The notes: generated by a model not told the origin, from the sequence alone. A DNA stretch of 34,722 nt from Gammaproteobacteria bacterium (GCA_030428905.1 JAUIED010000037.1:1-34722), one strand, 5' to 3'; positions 25,677-34,429 are shown, counted from the first letter of the stretch. Program-made: numbers and translations.

Positions 25677-27316
25677 TCGTGCGCCTGCTCAGCCTCGGTC
25701 TGCTCTGCACCATGGCCGGTATCGGCCTGCATGCGCAGGAGAGATCCGAAACCTCAGAGACAAGCACTCGCCTGACAGCTGGCGCAGGCTTCGTGCTGCG
25801 CGGCGTCTCGTTGACCGGCAGCACCGTACTCGACGCAACACAGGTACATGCCGCGGCCGCACCGTTCCTGAATCGCAAGGTTCACATCGAAGAACTGAAG
25901 ACCATTCAGAACCATCTATCCGAACGCTACGTGGCACTGGGTTACATCAACTCCGGCGTGCTGCTTCCGGATCAGGACGTCATCAACGGCAAGGTGGTTT
26001 TCCGCGCCGTGGAGGGCAGCCTGACAGAGGTCCGCTATCTATCCCACGAACCGAAACGCCGGTCTCGCCTGCGCACCGCGCTCGAAGCGTTGCCTACGCC
26101 CTTCCGACTCACAGAATTGCAAGAGGTGTTGCGCGCCATGGAGCAGCGCCCCGAGATCGTCCGCATCAACGGGCGCGTGCGGCCGGGAGACCGCCTGGGC
26201 GATGCGGTGCTCGACATCGACATCACACGCCGCGCCGCCTATCGCTGGTCGCTGCTCATGGACAATCATCGATCGCCATCCATCGGAGCTGAAGCGGCGA
26301 CGCTGCAATTCGAACATTTCGATCTCACAGGGGGGAGCGACTACCTGCGGTTATCCCTGGTCCAGGGAGAAGGCCGGACCGCCGGCGCTTTTCGCTACGT
26401 CTTGCCGATCTTCACCGCCACCGAAATTGGCTTCTATGGCTCCACGGACGGCTCGGAAGTGGTGAGCTCGCAGTTCAATGCCCTGGATATCGAGAACGAT
26501 GCACGTAGTTGGGGTGTCGAGGTGCGTCACACGCTGATCGAGTCTGCCGGACGACGGGTGGTCGGTTTCTTTGGCGCGGATCACAGCAGCAGCGAAACCG
26601 AACTCCTCAATCAACCGTTCTCCTTTTCTCTGGGCGCAATGAATGGGGAAAGCACGACTTTCGCCCTCCAAACCGGAGTGGAATGGATAGAGCGCATGGA
26701 CAACCAGGTGATTGCCGGGCGCCTTTCCTACCGCCACGGAATGGATGCGTTCGATGCGACTATCACAAGGGGCGACGACAGAGACCGCCGTACCGGCGCA
26801 CTGATACCCGACGGCCGATTCAGCGCGATCGTGCTGCAAGCGCAGTATGCCCGCCGGCTTTCACTGCTCAACAGCCAGCTGGTCGTCGACAGCACCTGGC
26901 AGAAAGCACTGGATCCCCTCCTCTCCGTGCAGAAGATCGCACTGGGCGGCGCGCGCACCGTACGTGGCTATCGTGAAAATCAGCTCGTTCGCGACGAGGG
27001 CGTGACGGTATCGGCGTCCTGGCGCATTCCGCTGGGCATCGATGAACGCGGTGTCGACCGATGGCACCTGACACTGGTGCCCTTCGTTGACTACGGGCGC
27101 GCCAGAGACCGCAACCACCGCCTGAGCACCGGCCGCTGGACCACCATACGCAGTGTCGGCACGGGCCTCGAATGGACGCCAACCGGTTGGTTTGACGTAT
27201 CCGTGTACTGGGGCCATGCGCTGGACGACGACGAGTTTCCAACACCGCAGGACCGAGACATCCAGGACGACGGCTGGCATGCTGCTATGCGGTTCGTCTA
27301 CCCCCCTTCCAGATAA
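25673..27316 (+). CDS. TpsB: outer-membrane two-partner secretion transporter (ShlB/FhaC type)
   Basis: TpsB is an Omp85-superfamily barrel that secretes its cognate TpsA. The 547-residue protein has a signal peptide (cut near LHAQ). A first POTRA domain (~40-118) contains FVLRGVSLTGSTVL and the typical LGYINSGVLLPDQDVINGKVVF. A second POTRA (~119-190) contains RPGDRLGDAVLDIDI. A 16-strand-type barrel follows, with the L6-loop signature GGARTVRGYRENQLVRDEG at ~424-442. The C-terminus is aromatic-rich (MRFVYPPSR). The ATG overlaps the tpsA stop as ATGA, so the two partners are made together. Its last 19 bases overlap the convergent kinase gene. Confidence 0.93.
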   Translation: MIVRLLSLGLLCTMAGIGLHAQERSETSETSTRLTAGAGFVLRGVSLTGSTVLDATQVHAAAAPFLNRKVHIEELKTIQNHLSERYVALGYINSGVLLPDQDVINGKVVFRAVEGSLTEVRYLSHEPKRRSRLRTALEALPTPFRLTELQEVLRAMEQRPEIVRINGRVRPGDRLGDAVLDIDITRRAAYRWSLLMDNHRSPSIGAEAATLQFEHFDLTGGSDYLRLSLVQGEGRTAGAFRYVLPIFTATEIGFYGSTDGSEVVSSQFNALDIENDARSWGVEVRHTLIESAGRRVVGFFGADHSSSETELLNQPFSFSLGAMNGESTTFALQTGVEWIERMDNQVIAGRLSYRHGMDAFDATITRGDDRDRRTGALIPDGRFSAIVLQAQYARRLSLLNSQLVVDSTWQKALDPLLSVQKIALGGARTVRGYRENQLVRDEGVTVSASWRIPLGIDERGVDRWHLTLVPFVDYGRARDRNHRLSTGRWTTIRSVGTGLEWTPTGWFDVSVYWGHALDDDEFPTPQDRDIQDDGWHAAMRFVYPPSR

Positions 27317-29067
27317 CTTCTGGCCATCGGGTCATTCAACTCCGCCGCACGCCGCACCAGACTCGCTGCCTCCGCACGCCGCTCGGCGCCGCCCATGGAC
27401 AACAGCACCGACAGGTTGTACATCGCTTCACGATACCCCTGCGCAGCGGCGCTGCGCAGCAAGGCTTCACCGCGCTCCAGATCCTGCGTAATCCACTGCC
27501 CCTCCACCAGACCTGCGCCTAAAAGGTTTTGTGCTGGAAAGAATCCTTGAGCAGCGGCGGCTTCGAGAACGTCCGTTCCTTCGCGCAAGCGGTCACCCTG
27601 TTCGAGGAGCTGAATGGCGTAGTGAAACTGCGCAAATGCATAGCCCGAGTCCGCCGCGCGCCTGGCCAGGCTCATGGAGCGCTGGCGGTCTGCCGCCATG
27701 CCCGCCCATCCCTGATCGAGTATCTCGCTCATGGTCACCAGCGCTGCAAGGTCACCTACCTGCGCTTTCTTCTCCAGCAGCGGGATGTCCAACGCCTCAT
27801 CGCGCGCGAGGACGCGCACCAGGTCGCGTAACGGCGAATCGGGATACGCCGACAGAAAAGCACCTGCGCGCTCAGCGTCTGCATCCGCTGCGACATCGAG
27901 ATAGTGATGGTACTCCTCTGCTTCCGGCAACCGCACCGGCCTCAGCCGGGTTGCCGTCCCCAGTTCCTCACCAGGAAGGACAAACTGAATTCGCTGCGCT
28001 TCGTAATCTTGCGCCCACGCGAGCGCCTCATAGGGCCCTGCAGGCAGGCGGCTGCGCTTGTCGAGTACCTGCAATTCGGGCAGAAGATACATCACGCTGT
28101 CTTCCGGAATGACGCTGAGCTTCACCGGATAGGCGTCTACACCTGCAGGCGAGGCAAACCAGAGCCGATATACCGTCAGAAGCATCCCCACCACCGCGGC
28201 AGCAACAATGATGATGTTCACCATGGGCTTGCCGGTCGGCACCGTGTCGGGCCTGGTCAGCTTGTCGAGTTCACTGATCAGCGCGCGCGCATCGCCAAGC
28301 CTGCCCTCCGGCTGCGGCGCCAGCAGCTTGTCGAGCAGAGGTTGGTATTGAGATAGCTCAGCGGGCAACTTCACAGGATCGTTGAGCTTCGCCAGATACA
28401 CCGCCTCGACCTGCTTCTGCGGAAACGCCTGCTTGCCGGTGAGCATCTCGAACAGAAGCACGCCAAGGCTATAGAGATCGGCGCGTGCATCCACTGACTC
28501 GCTGCCGAGCATCTGCTCCGGGCTCATGTAGGGCAGCGTGCCGATGACGAAGCCCTTCGTCAGGTTCGACTCATCCTCGGCCTGGCGAGCGATGCCGAAA
28601 TCCGCGAGTTTTATGCGGCCCTGTTCATCGAACAGCAGGTTTTCAGGTTTGATGTCTCGATGTACGACGCCCGCCTCGTGGGCTTGCGCGAGCGCCTCAG
28701 CGATATCTCGCAACCAGCGCACGCACTGATCCGGCGCAACGGCGCCGGAGCGTATGCGGCCATCCAGGTCACCACCGGCCAGGTACTCCATGGCCAGAAA
28801 AAGTCGACCGTCATGCTCCCCGAACTGATGCACGGTGGTGATGCCGGGATGATTGAGGTTACCAATGGTGCGGGCCTCACGATAAAAGCGGGCCTTGAAC
28901 TGCTCGTAGGCCGCGGGGTCGGTGCGATCCACGGACAGAAACTTCAACGCAACCCGGCGATCGATACCCTCCTGAATCGCCAGATACACGTGTGCCATCC
29001 CGCCGCTGCCCAGGCGCGAAAGCACCTCATAGCCCGGCACGGTGGGCAGTTCGTCTTCCGCGGACAT
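27298..29067 (-). CDS. Membrane Ser/Thr protein kinase with C-terminal Sel1 repeats
   Basis: This 589-residue PknB-like (Hanks-type) kinase has a cytoplasmic catalytic domain (~13-265). It contains a glycine-rich loop LGSGGMAHVYLA (19-30), the ATP lysine K42, HRDIKPENLL with D138, DFG at 156-158 and GTLPYMSPEQ. A single membrane helix (~282-304) leads to a periplasmic region of ~285 residues. The last ~145 residues hold Sel1/TPR-like repeats (RAADSGYAFAQFHYAIQLL, AAAQGFFPAQNLLGAGLVEG, AAAQGYREAMYNLSVLLSMG). The topology suits sensing an envelope partner and signalling inward. It is encoded against the secretion cluster and its end overlaps tpsB. The link to the cluster is inferred from position. 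Confidence 0.92.
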   Translation of the reverse strand: MSAEDELPTVPGYEVLSRLGSGGMAHVYLAIQEGIDRRVALKFLSVDRTDPAAYEQFKARFYREARTIGNLNHPGITTVHQFGEHDGRLFLAMEYLAGGDLDGRIRSGAVAPDQCVRWLRDIAEALAQAHEAGVVHRDIKPENLLFDEQGRIKLADFGIARQAEDESNLTKGFVIGTLPYMSPEQMLGSESVDARADLYSLGVLLFEMLTGKQAFPQKQVEAVYLAKLNDPVKLPAELSQYQPLLDKLLAPQPEGRLGDARALISELDKLTRPDTVPTGKPMVNIIIVAAAVVGMLLTVYRLWFASPAGVDAYPVKLSVIPEDSVMYLLPELQVLDKRSRLPAGPYEALAWAQDYEAQRIQFVLPGEELGTATRLRPVRLPEAEEYHHYLDVAADADAERAGAFLSAYPDSPLRDLVRVLARDEALDIPLLEKKAQVGDLAALVTMSEILDQGWAGMAADRQRSMSLARRAADSGYAFAQFHYAIQLLEQGDRLREGTDVLEAAAAQGFFPAQNLLGAGLVEGQWITQDLERGEALLRSAAAQGYREAMYNLSVLLSMGGAERRAEAASLVRRAAELNDPMARSYLEGG

Positions 29068-29185
29068 GCTGCTGAACCGTTGTTCCCTCGGCGCCTAGCC
29101 TATCATGCTGAGAGCGATCTCAATCGCCGCACATCAGCCACCAGGTCATTGTGCAAGCGCAGCACCAACCATGGGGCCCACCTCC

Positions 29186-30112
29186 TCAGGACGTTACGAG
29201 CTGCTGGGTCAGCGCCTCTCCCACCCCGTCGTAAACCCGCTTCATCTGCGTGCTGTCGCGCACTTCCGGACGCGCGATGAGCCACACTTCCAGGTGCACC
29301 TGCGTCGATGACTCCATCGCATTGACGAGGCCATCGACATTCGCCGCAAGCAGGGTGGGTAGAGCGCCGATACCCCACCCCGCCGCGATCGCTGCCCGCT
29401 GGCAGGACACCGCATCGCTCTTGAAAACGACGTTTCCGGCTGGGATGTGCAAACCAGCACGCCGGGCTCCGTTGATCAGATGCGCCCGCTGGGCACCATC
29501 GACAAACCGGTGATCGGCCACATTGTCGAAGTCGAGCGGTCCTCGCTCGCACAGGTACTCGTGGCTCGCGTACAGGCCTACCGGCAAGTGGCCGAGCTTG
29601 CGGGCGATCAGCTCCTGCTGTGTTGGTCGCACATGCCGCAATGCGATGTCTGCCTCGCGGTTGAGCAGATTGAGAATTTCGTTGGAGACGATGACTTCGA
29701 GGATCGGCGCCGTTGAGTCCACACCGACCACAGACGGCAAAGCCAGGTGCGGCATGAGCTCTGCGAGCATTTCGGGAACCGTCAGCCTCACGTTGGCGAT
29801 GGGACGCTCGCCCAGAGAGTCCGCTGCATTCTGGAAAGCCAACGCGCTCTCCTGCATCGCCGCAGCCACCCGAAGCAGGCTTTCGCCCGCTTCATTCAGC
29901 ATCAGACCTTGTTGGGTTCTCGCAAACAGCATGAGCCCCAATTGCTCTTCCAGATGCTGCACGTGCCGGGCAATGGTTGGATGGGCAACTCCCAGAAGGC
30001 GTGCACCGCCTGCAAGGGAGCCTGCCCGAGCCACCGCCTCGAACGAACGCACGAGATTCCAATCGAGTCCGTAGGCCGGGTGAGCCGGCTCGGAAACAGC
30101 CCGCTCAACCAT
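29186..30112 (-). CDS. LysR-family transcription regulator
   Basis: This 308-residue LysR-type regulator has an N-terminal winged helix (~17-75, LDWNLVRSFEAVARAGSLAG and HPTIARHVQHLEEQLGLMLF) and a substrate-binding effector domain in the C-terminal two thirds (ADIALRHVRPTQQ, AGWGIGALPTLLA). It is close in pattern to the GcvA/AmpR-like subgroup. The ligand is unknown. It is transcribed away from a small periplasmic protein gene, and two palindromes in the 122-base space between them are candidate operators. The 118 bases separating it from the kinase gene contain no further gene. Confidence 0.92.
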   Translation of the reverse strand: MVERAVSEPAHPAYGLDWNLVRSFEAVARAGSLAGGARLLGVAHPTIARHVQHLEEQLGLMLFARTQQGLMLNEAGESLLRVAAAMQESALAFQNAADSLGERPIANVRLTVPEMLAELMPHLALPSVVGVDSTAPILEVIVSNEILNLLNREADIALRHVRPTQQELIARKLGHLPVGLYASHEYLCERGPLDFDNVADHRFVDGAQRAHLINGARRAGLHIPAGNVVFKSDAVSCQRAAIAAGWGIGALPTLLAANVDGLVNAMESSTQVHLEVWLIARPEVRDSTQMKRVYDGVGEALTQQLVTS

Positions 30113-30151
30113 ATCCTCTCCCGGGCATGCACATCGCTGAGATCGGGCATC

Positions 30152-30162
30152 TACGTTACGTA
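30152..30162. promoter_or_regulatory. Perfect 11-bp palindrome in the LysR divergent region
   Basis: TACGT-T-ACGTA is a perfect inverted repeat, 40 bases upstream of the LysR start. With the second palindrome at 30186-30200 (centres about 36 bases apart) it could be the autoregulatory or activation site of the LysR protein. Only the symmetry is seen. Confidence 0.35.
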
Positions 30163-30185
30163 TATTCCCGAAATAGAGTCATGAC

Positions 30186-30200
30186 GTTACCTTAAGTAAC
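30186..30200. promoter_or_regulatory. 15-bp LysR-box-like palindrome
   Basis: GTTAC-CTTAA-GTAAC has perfect 5-base arms around an AT-rich centre and contains the T-N11-A pattern used by LysR proteins. It lies 35 bases before the small periplasmic protein start and 74 bases from the divergent LysR start, so it is the best candidate operator in this gap. Binding is inferred. Confidence 0.45.
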
Positions 30201-30234
30201 ACCAAATGCCAACACCCAACTCCCGGAGCTTCGC

Positions 30235-30573
30235 ATGATGAAAACTATCGCCACCCTCACCCTTCCCGTAGCGCTTCTGGCCGGTACCGCAAATGCTGGC
30301 ACCCTCTACGAGCAGCGCGGCTACGAGAAGTGCGCAAACGCCTTCGAGGCAGCCACCCAGCGGCTGCACCACGACAGGGATTACCTCGTCAACGCATCCG
30401 AGGAATCAACCATCTACTACTTGAACGGCGTCGCACAGACACGGGACGGCGTAAGCCGCGTACGGATGGCATGCGAAACCACCGGCCCCGCCCACCGCGT
30501 GCTGAGCGCCAGCGTGGAGCCCGGCCAGTTCGCGCCAGCCACCCGCGTACGCGTCGAAGTCGCCGGCCAGTAA
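30235..30573 (+). CDS. Small exported hypothetical protein
   Basis: This 112-residue protein is not recognised. The start MMKTIATLTLPVALLAGTANA is a clear signal peptide, likely cut after residue 21, leaving a ~90-residue periplasmic protein with two cysteines (C33, C80) that may form a disulfide. CGGAG lies 7 bases before the ATG; a second ATG follows at once and would serve equally. It is divergent from the LysR gene and may be its target. A strong hairpin follows the stop codon. Confidence 0.7.
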   Translation: MMKTIATLTLPVALLAGTANAGTLYEQRGYEKCANAFEAATQRLHHDRDYLVNASEESTIYYLNGVAQTRDGVSRVRMACETTGPAHRVLSASVEPGQFAPATRVRVEVAGQ

Positions 30574-30581
30574 TGCCGAAA

Positions 30582-30609
30582 GCGCAGCTCAGTCCCGGCT
30601 GAGCTGCGC
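30582..30609. terminator. Hairpin between converging genes
   Basis: GCGCAGCTCAG (30582-30592) and CTGAGCTGCGC (30599-30609) form a perfect 11-bp stem with a 6-base loop. It lies 9 bases after the stop of the rightward small protein and contains the stop codon of the leftward VOC gene. Transcripts from either side would fold it. A short TTT follows only on the leftward side, so it is a terminator-like or 3'-end-protecting hairpin rather than a classic U-tract terminator. Confidence 0.65.
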
Positions 30610-31047
30610 AATCTCCGCATCACGTATCTCGTAGATCTCGATGACATTGCCGAAGGGATCACGGCCGTAAACGGCAGAGGCCGCACCAAAATCTACCGGC
30701 GCATCCGCAACGAACTCCATCCCTAGCGCTTTCAGCCGATCATATTCCGCCTGAATGTCATCGACCTGCAGTGCCATGTGCGGATAGCCCAAATCGTTGG
30801 GATCCGACACCAGATTACGCGGCCGCGGCTCCCGATACTCCCAAAGCTCGATGAATGCATTGGGCGCCTTGAGCATGGCCATGCGTGCCGAAGCCTGCCG
30901 AAGCCCCACCGCACGATCGGCACGGGGATTATCCCGGTGCCATTCGCTCTCCTGCACCACGTCAAATCCCAGCCCATCCCGATAAAAGCGCAGCGCCGCG
31001 TCGAGATCCGGCGTACCAATGGCCACATGATGAATACCAACGATCAC
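30589..31047 (-). CDS. VOC-family protein (glyoxalase/dioxygenase superfamily)
   Basis: This 152-residue single-module vicinal oxygen chelate protein has all the usual metal-ligand positions: H7 (IHHVAIGTPDL) in the first strand, YPHMALQVDD in the second half and the glutamate of GNVIEIYEI near the end. The pattern is like methylmalonyl-CoA epimerase or glyoxalase-type enzymes; the substrate is not known. It is divergent from the MelB-like transporter with 62 bases between the starts. Unlike the VOC protein at 12260-12634, it keeps the first histidine. Confidence 0.87.
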   Translation of the reverse strand: MIVGIHHVAIGTPDLDAALRFYRDGLGFDVVQESEWHRDNPRADRAVGLRQASARMAMLKAPNAFIELWEYREPRPRNLVSDPNDLGYPHMALQVDDIQAEYDRLKALGMEFVADAPVDFGAASAVYGRDPFGNVIEIYEIRDAEIAQLSRD

Positions 31048-31109
31048 TATTTACCCCCAACTCCGACTCGCGCAAACTCAAGCGCTACTTTGCGAGGCGG
31101 GGAGCGCTC

Positions 31110-32519
31110 GTGCAAGCGGAAGGGCAAGCGACAGGGCAAGCGACAGGGCAAGCACGGAGCAGCGTGGGCACGCAGACAGATGGCCGCAAGCTGAGCCGGT
31201 CGACGCTGTTCTATTACAGCCTCGTGGACATGCCGGTAATGATGTCCATCTTCCCGGTGATCGTCTTCATCCCCAGGTTTTACGCAAGCGACATGGCCGT
31301 GTCTCTCGAACTGATCGGCACGATCCTGTTCGTGCAGCGGCTTATCGACGTGCTCACAGACCCTCTCATGGGCTACATCAGCGACCGGACCAGAACGCGC
31401 TGGGGCAACCGCCGACCATGGGTGGTGGCCTCGACCCCCATTCTCATGCTGTCCATCTACCAACTGTTTTTCCCGCCCGAAGGCGCTGGCGGCATGCACC
31501 TGTTCGTGTGGATGCTGATGCTATCGGTTGGAACCACCATGATGCTGATCCCCTACTACGCGTGGGGCGCGGAACTCTCCACCGACTACCATGAGCGCTC
31601 ACGGGTCACCGGCTGGCGCGCTCAAGCCGGAGTCGTAGGGCAGCTCTCCGCACAACTCATACCGGCGGTGGCAGGCATCGTCTTTTTGATGGAAGGCACC
31701 GACGTGGTGCTGATGCTGGTGGGCAGCACCATGCTACTCATCATGCCCATCTGCACGCTGCTGACCGTGACCAAGACACCACCAACGGAGGTCCGTGTCG
31801 ATACCCGCGTACCCATCATGGCAGGGCTGCGCATCATGTGGAAAAACGCCGCCTTCGTGCGGCTGATCAGCGCCTTCACCATAGCCAGCATCGGGCTGAA
31901 CATCACGACACCTCTCTACGCCTTCTTCATCGCCTTCGTTCTCGGAGCGGAAGGCAAAGAAATCTACATGTTGAGCTTTTTCTATCTGTCCAACCTGATG
32001 TCGATACCCTTATGGGTCCGCTTCGCCAGCCGTGTGGGCAAGCACCGCGCCTACCTGACATCATTGATCATGATCGCGTGCGCGCACCCCTTCTATTTGC
32101 TACTTGGCCCCGGCGAATTCTGGTGGATGCTGCCCATCACGATCCTAACAGGCGTCTCCGCCGGAGGATTCTCTTCAGCACTGCCCAACTCCATGAAAGC
32201 AGACGTCATCGACGTGGATCAGCTCGAGTCCGGAGAAAACCGGGCAGCCCAGTTCTTCGCCACCTGGTCGTTTGCCATGAAAGGGGCGGCGGCACTGGGC
32301 GGCGTAATCGCCATGTGGGTGCTTGCCGGGGTGGGCTTCGATGCGGTGCGGCCAGAGAACAACGGCGAGGCGGAGCTGTTCGGCCTGCGCTTTCTCTTCT
32401 CCACCTTCCCGTCGATTTTCTTTCTGGTGGCCGCGGCGGTTGCGTGGAAGTATCCGATCACGGAAGCACGGCACGCACAAGTACGCGCCGCGCTCGCCGC
32501 CAGACTAGGGAGCGCCTGA
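31110..32519 (+). CDS. MelB-like MFS sugar:cation symporter family protein
   Basis: This is a glycoside-pentoside-hexuronide:cation symporter (MFS_2 group) of 469 residues with twelve predicted membrane segments. The signature for the group lies in the first loop (LTDPLMGYISDRTRTRWGNRRPWV), and there is a large central loop. The substrate is unknown; many relatives without a sugar operon have unknown roles. I chose the GTG at 31110 because GCGGGGAG lies 5 bases upstream and the product length suits the family. Earlier starts would run through the divergent VOC gene. The N-terminus carries a small repeated GQAT stretch. Confidence 0.85.
   Translation: MQAEGQATGQATGQARSSVGTQTDGRKLSRSTLFYYSLVDMPVMMSIFPVIVFIPRFYASDMAVSLELIGTILFVQRLIDVLTDPLMGYISDRTRTRWGNRRPWVVASTPILMLSIYQLFFPPEGAGGMHLFVWMLMLSVGTTMMLIPYYAWGAELSTDYHERSRVTGWRAQAGVVGQLSAQLIPAVAGIVFLMEGTDVVLMLVGSTMLLIMPICTLLTVTKTPPTEVRVDTRVPIMAGLRIMWKNAAFVRLISAFTIASIGLNITTPLYAFFIAFVLGAEGKEIYMLSFFYLSNLMSIPLWVRFASRVGKHRAYLTSLIMIACAHPFYLLLGPGEFWWMLPITILTGVSAGGFSSALPNSMKADVIDVDQLESGENRAAQFFATWSFAMKGAAALGGVIAMWVLAGVGFDAVRPENNGEAELFGLRFLFSTFPSIFFLVAAAVAWKYPITEARHAQVRAALAARLGSA
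31121..31153 (+). repeat. 12-bp tandem repeat at the transporter N-terminus
   Basis: AGGGCAAGCGAC occurs twice in a row and a third time for nine bases, directly after the likely GTG start. It encodes Gly-Gln-Ala-Thr repeats in the cytoplasmic N-terminal tail before the first membrane helix. Because the unit is a multiple of three, copy-number changes keep the frame. Confidence 0.75.
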
Positions 32520-32538
32520 GCAAATCCGCTTGCTCAGG
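32515..32538. terminator. Hairpin between transporter and cysNC ends
   Basis: CCTGAGCAA (32515-32523) and TTGCTCAGG (32530-32538) form a perfect 9-bp stem with a 6-base loop. The stop codon of the transporter lies inside the left arm, and the converging cysNC gene ends 10 bases further on. No T-tract follows on either strand. It is likely a shared 3'-end hairpin. Confidence 0.6.
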
Positions 32539-32548
32539 GGCCCGTCCG

Positions 32549-34429
32549 CTAGATCTTCTCCAGCACCTTCGCCACACACTGCTCGAGGGTGAGTTCGTGG
32601 GTGGACACAATCAGCTCCGGCTTCTCCGGAACCTCGTAAGGGCTGTCGATACCCGTAAAGTGTGGCAGATCACCACGCCGGGCCTTCTTGTACAACCCCT
32701 TCGGATCACGGCTTTCCGCAACATCCAGCGGCACGTCCAGATACACCTCGACGAACTGGTCGTCATCGAACAACGCCCGCGCCATGTCACGCTCGGAGCG
32801 GAACGGCGAGATGAAGGCCGTGAGTACCACAAGCCCGGCATCGACCATGAGCTTGCCCACCTCAGCGATACGACGGATGTTCTCCACCCGATCCGCATCC
32901 GTGAACCCGAGGTCACGGTTGAGACCATGGCGGACGTTGTCGCCGTCGAGCACATAGGTACGCACACCCTGAGCATGCAGCACCTGCTCCACCGCATTGG
33001 TAATGGTGGACTTGCCGGAACCTGACAGGCCGGTAAACCAGACGATCTTGGCTTTGTGACCATTGAGCTTCTCGCGCGCCTGGCGATCTACCGTCAGCTT
33101 GTGCCGGTGAACGTTGGTCGCCCTGCGCAGCGCAAAATTGATCATCCCCGCGGCAACCGTATGGTTGCTGTAACGGTCGATGAGCACGAAAGAGCCTAGC
33201 CCGGGGCAGTCTGTGTACGACTCAAACGGCACACCCTTGTCAAAGGACAGGGTCACCCGACCGATGTCGTTCAACTGCAGGTCACGACTGCCGAGCTCTT
33301 CGAGGGTGTTGATGTTGTACTTGAATCGTATGTCGGTAATCGTTGCGTTCACGCGGTTGGTACCCAGCATGAGCCAGTACGAGCGGCCGACGAAACCATG
33401 CTCTGCGTCCATCCAGACGATGGAAGCGTCGAACTGGTCGGAGACTTCACAGGGTGCCTGCGCACTCGCCAGGACGTCTCCGCGGGAAATATCTACTTCG
33501 CGATCGAGCGTCAGTGTTACCGATTGTCCTGCCTCAGCCCGCTTGAGCTTGTCCTCAAACAGGATGATCTCCGACACGACAGCCTCTTCTCCAGAGGGCA
33601 GAACGCGCAGGGTGTCCCCTTCCGAAACTTCCCCAGCAACGATGCATCCGGAGTAGCCGCGAAATCGCGAGTTCGGCCGGTTGACCCACTGTACGGGGAA
33701 ACGGAACGGATGCTTGAGCTGCCGACCGCGCACCTCCACGGTCTCCAGAAAACCAAGCAATGTCGGCCCCGTGTACCAAGTCATCTCACCGGACCGCTCG
33801 ATGACATTGTCACCCTTGAGCGCCGATAGCGGAATCGGCGTAACCGTTTCGAACTGCAGGTTGGCGGCAAAATCCATGTAGTCGTCGACGATGCCGTCGA
33901 ACGTCGCCCGGTCGTAGCCTGCCAGGTCCATCTTGTTGATCGCCAGCACCACGTGCTTGATGCCAAGCATGGATGTGATGAACGAGTGCCGCCGCGTCTG
34001 CGTCAACACCCCCTGAGTGGCGTCGACCAGAATGACAGCCACATCGGCTGTAGAGGCGCCGGTCACCATGTTACGGGTGTACTGCTCGTGGCCAGGCGTA
34101 TCCGCGACGATGAACTTACGACGCTCCGTACTGAAGAACCGATAGGCCACATCAATAGTGATGCCCTGCTCGCGCTCCGCTGCAAGACCATCCACCAGGA
34201 GCGCAAAGTCGATCTCACCTTCCTGAGTACCCTGCCGCTTCGACTCGTTCTGCAGGGTCGATACCTGGTCGTCGAAGATGAGCTGCGCTTCGTACAACAT
34301 GCGCCCGATCAGGGTGCTCTTTCCGTCGTCGACACTACCGCAGGTGATGAAACGCAGCAGGGTCTTTTCCTCATGCGCCTTCAGATAGGCGTCGATATCG
34401 CTAGCGATCAGTTCCGACCTATGGGCCAT
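32549..34429 (-). CDS. cysNC: Bifunctional sulfate adenylyltransferase GTPase subunit / APS kinase
   Basis: This fusion of CysN and CysC carries out sulfate activation: with CysD it makes APS from ATP and sulfate, driven by GTP, and its kinase domain phosphorylates APS to PAPS. Of 626 residues, the N-terminal ~440 form an EF-Tu-like GTPase with GSVDDGKST (31-39), [12 protein letters not shown] and NKMDLAGY. The C-terminal ~165 form APS kinase with GLSGSGKST (~466) and [13 protein letters not shown], where the serine is the usual phosphate-carrying residue. Length and motifs are normal for CysNC. It overlaps the cysD stop as ATGA. Confidence 0.96.
   Translation of the reverse strand: MAHRSELIASDIDAYLKAHEEKTLLRFITCGSVDDGKSTLIGRMLYEAQLIFDDQVSTLQNESKRQGTQEGEIDFALLVDGLAAEREQGITIDVAYRFFSTERRKFIVADTPGHEQYTRNMVTGASTADVAVILVDATQGVLTQTRRHSFITSMLGIKHVVLAINKMDLAGYDRATFDGIVDDYMDFAANLQFETVTPIPLSALKGDNVIERSGEMTWYTGPTLLGFLETVEVRGRQLKHPFRFPVQWVNRPNSRFRGYSGCIVAGEVSEGDTLRVLPSGEEAVVSEIILFEDKLKRAEAGQSVTLTLDREVDISRGDVLASAQAPCEVSDQFDASIVWMDAEHGFVGRSYWLMLGTNRVNATITDIRFKYNINTLEELGSRDLQLNDIGRVTLSFDKGVPFESYTDCPGLGSFVLIDRYSNHTVAAGMINFALRRATNVHRHKLTVDRQAREKLNGHKAKIVWFTGLSGSGKSTITNAVEQVLHAQGVRTYVLDGDNVRHGLNRDLGFTDADRVENIRRIAEVGKLMVDAGLVVLTAFISPFRSERDMARALFDDDQFVEVYLDVPLDVAESRDPKGLYKKARRGDLPHFTGIDSPYEVPEKPELIVSTHELTLEQCVAKVLEKI

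Noticed and set aside
23052-27316. TpsA/TpsB as a contact-dependent inhibition (CDI) system
   Set aside because: TpsA is far shorter than CdiA, has no toxin domain or VENN-like boundary, and no small immunity gene follows; TpsB is followed by a convergent kinase.
15937-29067. CHAT cluster as a type III CRISPR (Craspase) or gasdermin defence locus
   Set aside because: There are no cas genes, no repeat-spacer array and no gasdermin-like small protein nearby, and the CHAT protein looks exported.
30885-31109. Longer N-terminus for the MelB-like transporter
   Set aside because: The extra 75 residues overlap the divergent VOC gene and are unlike the family; the GTG at 31110 has a strong ribosome site and gives a normal length.
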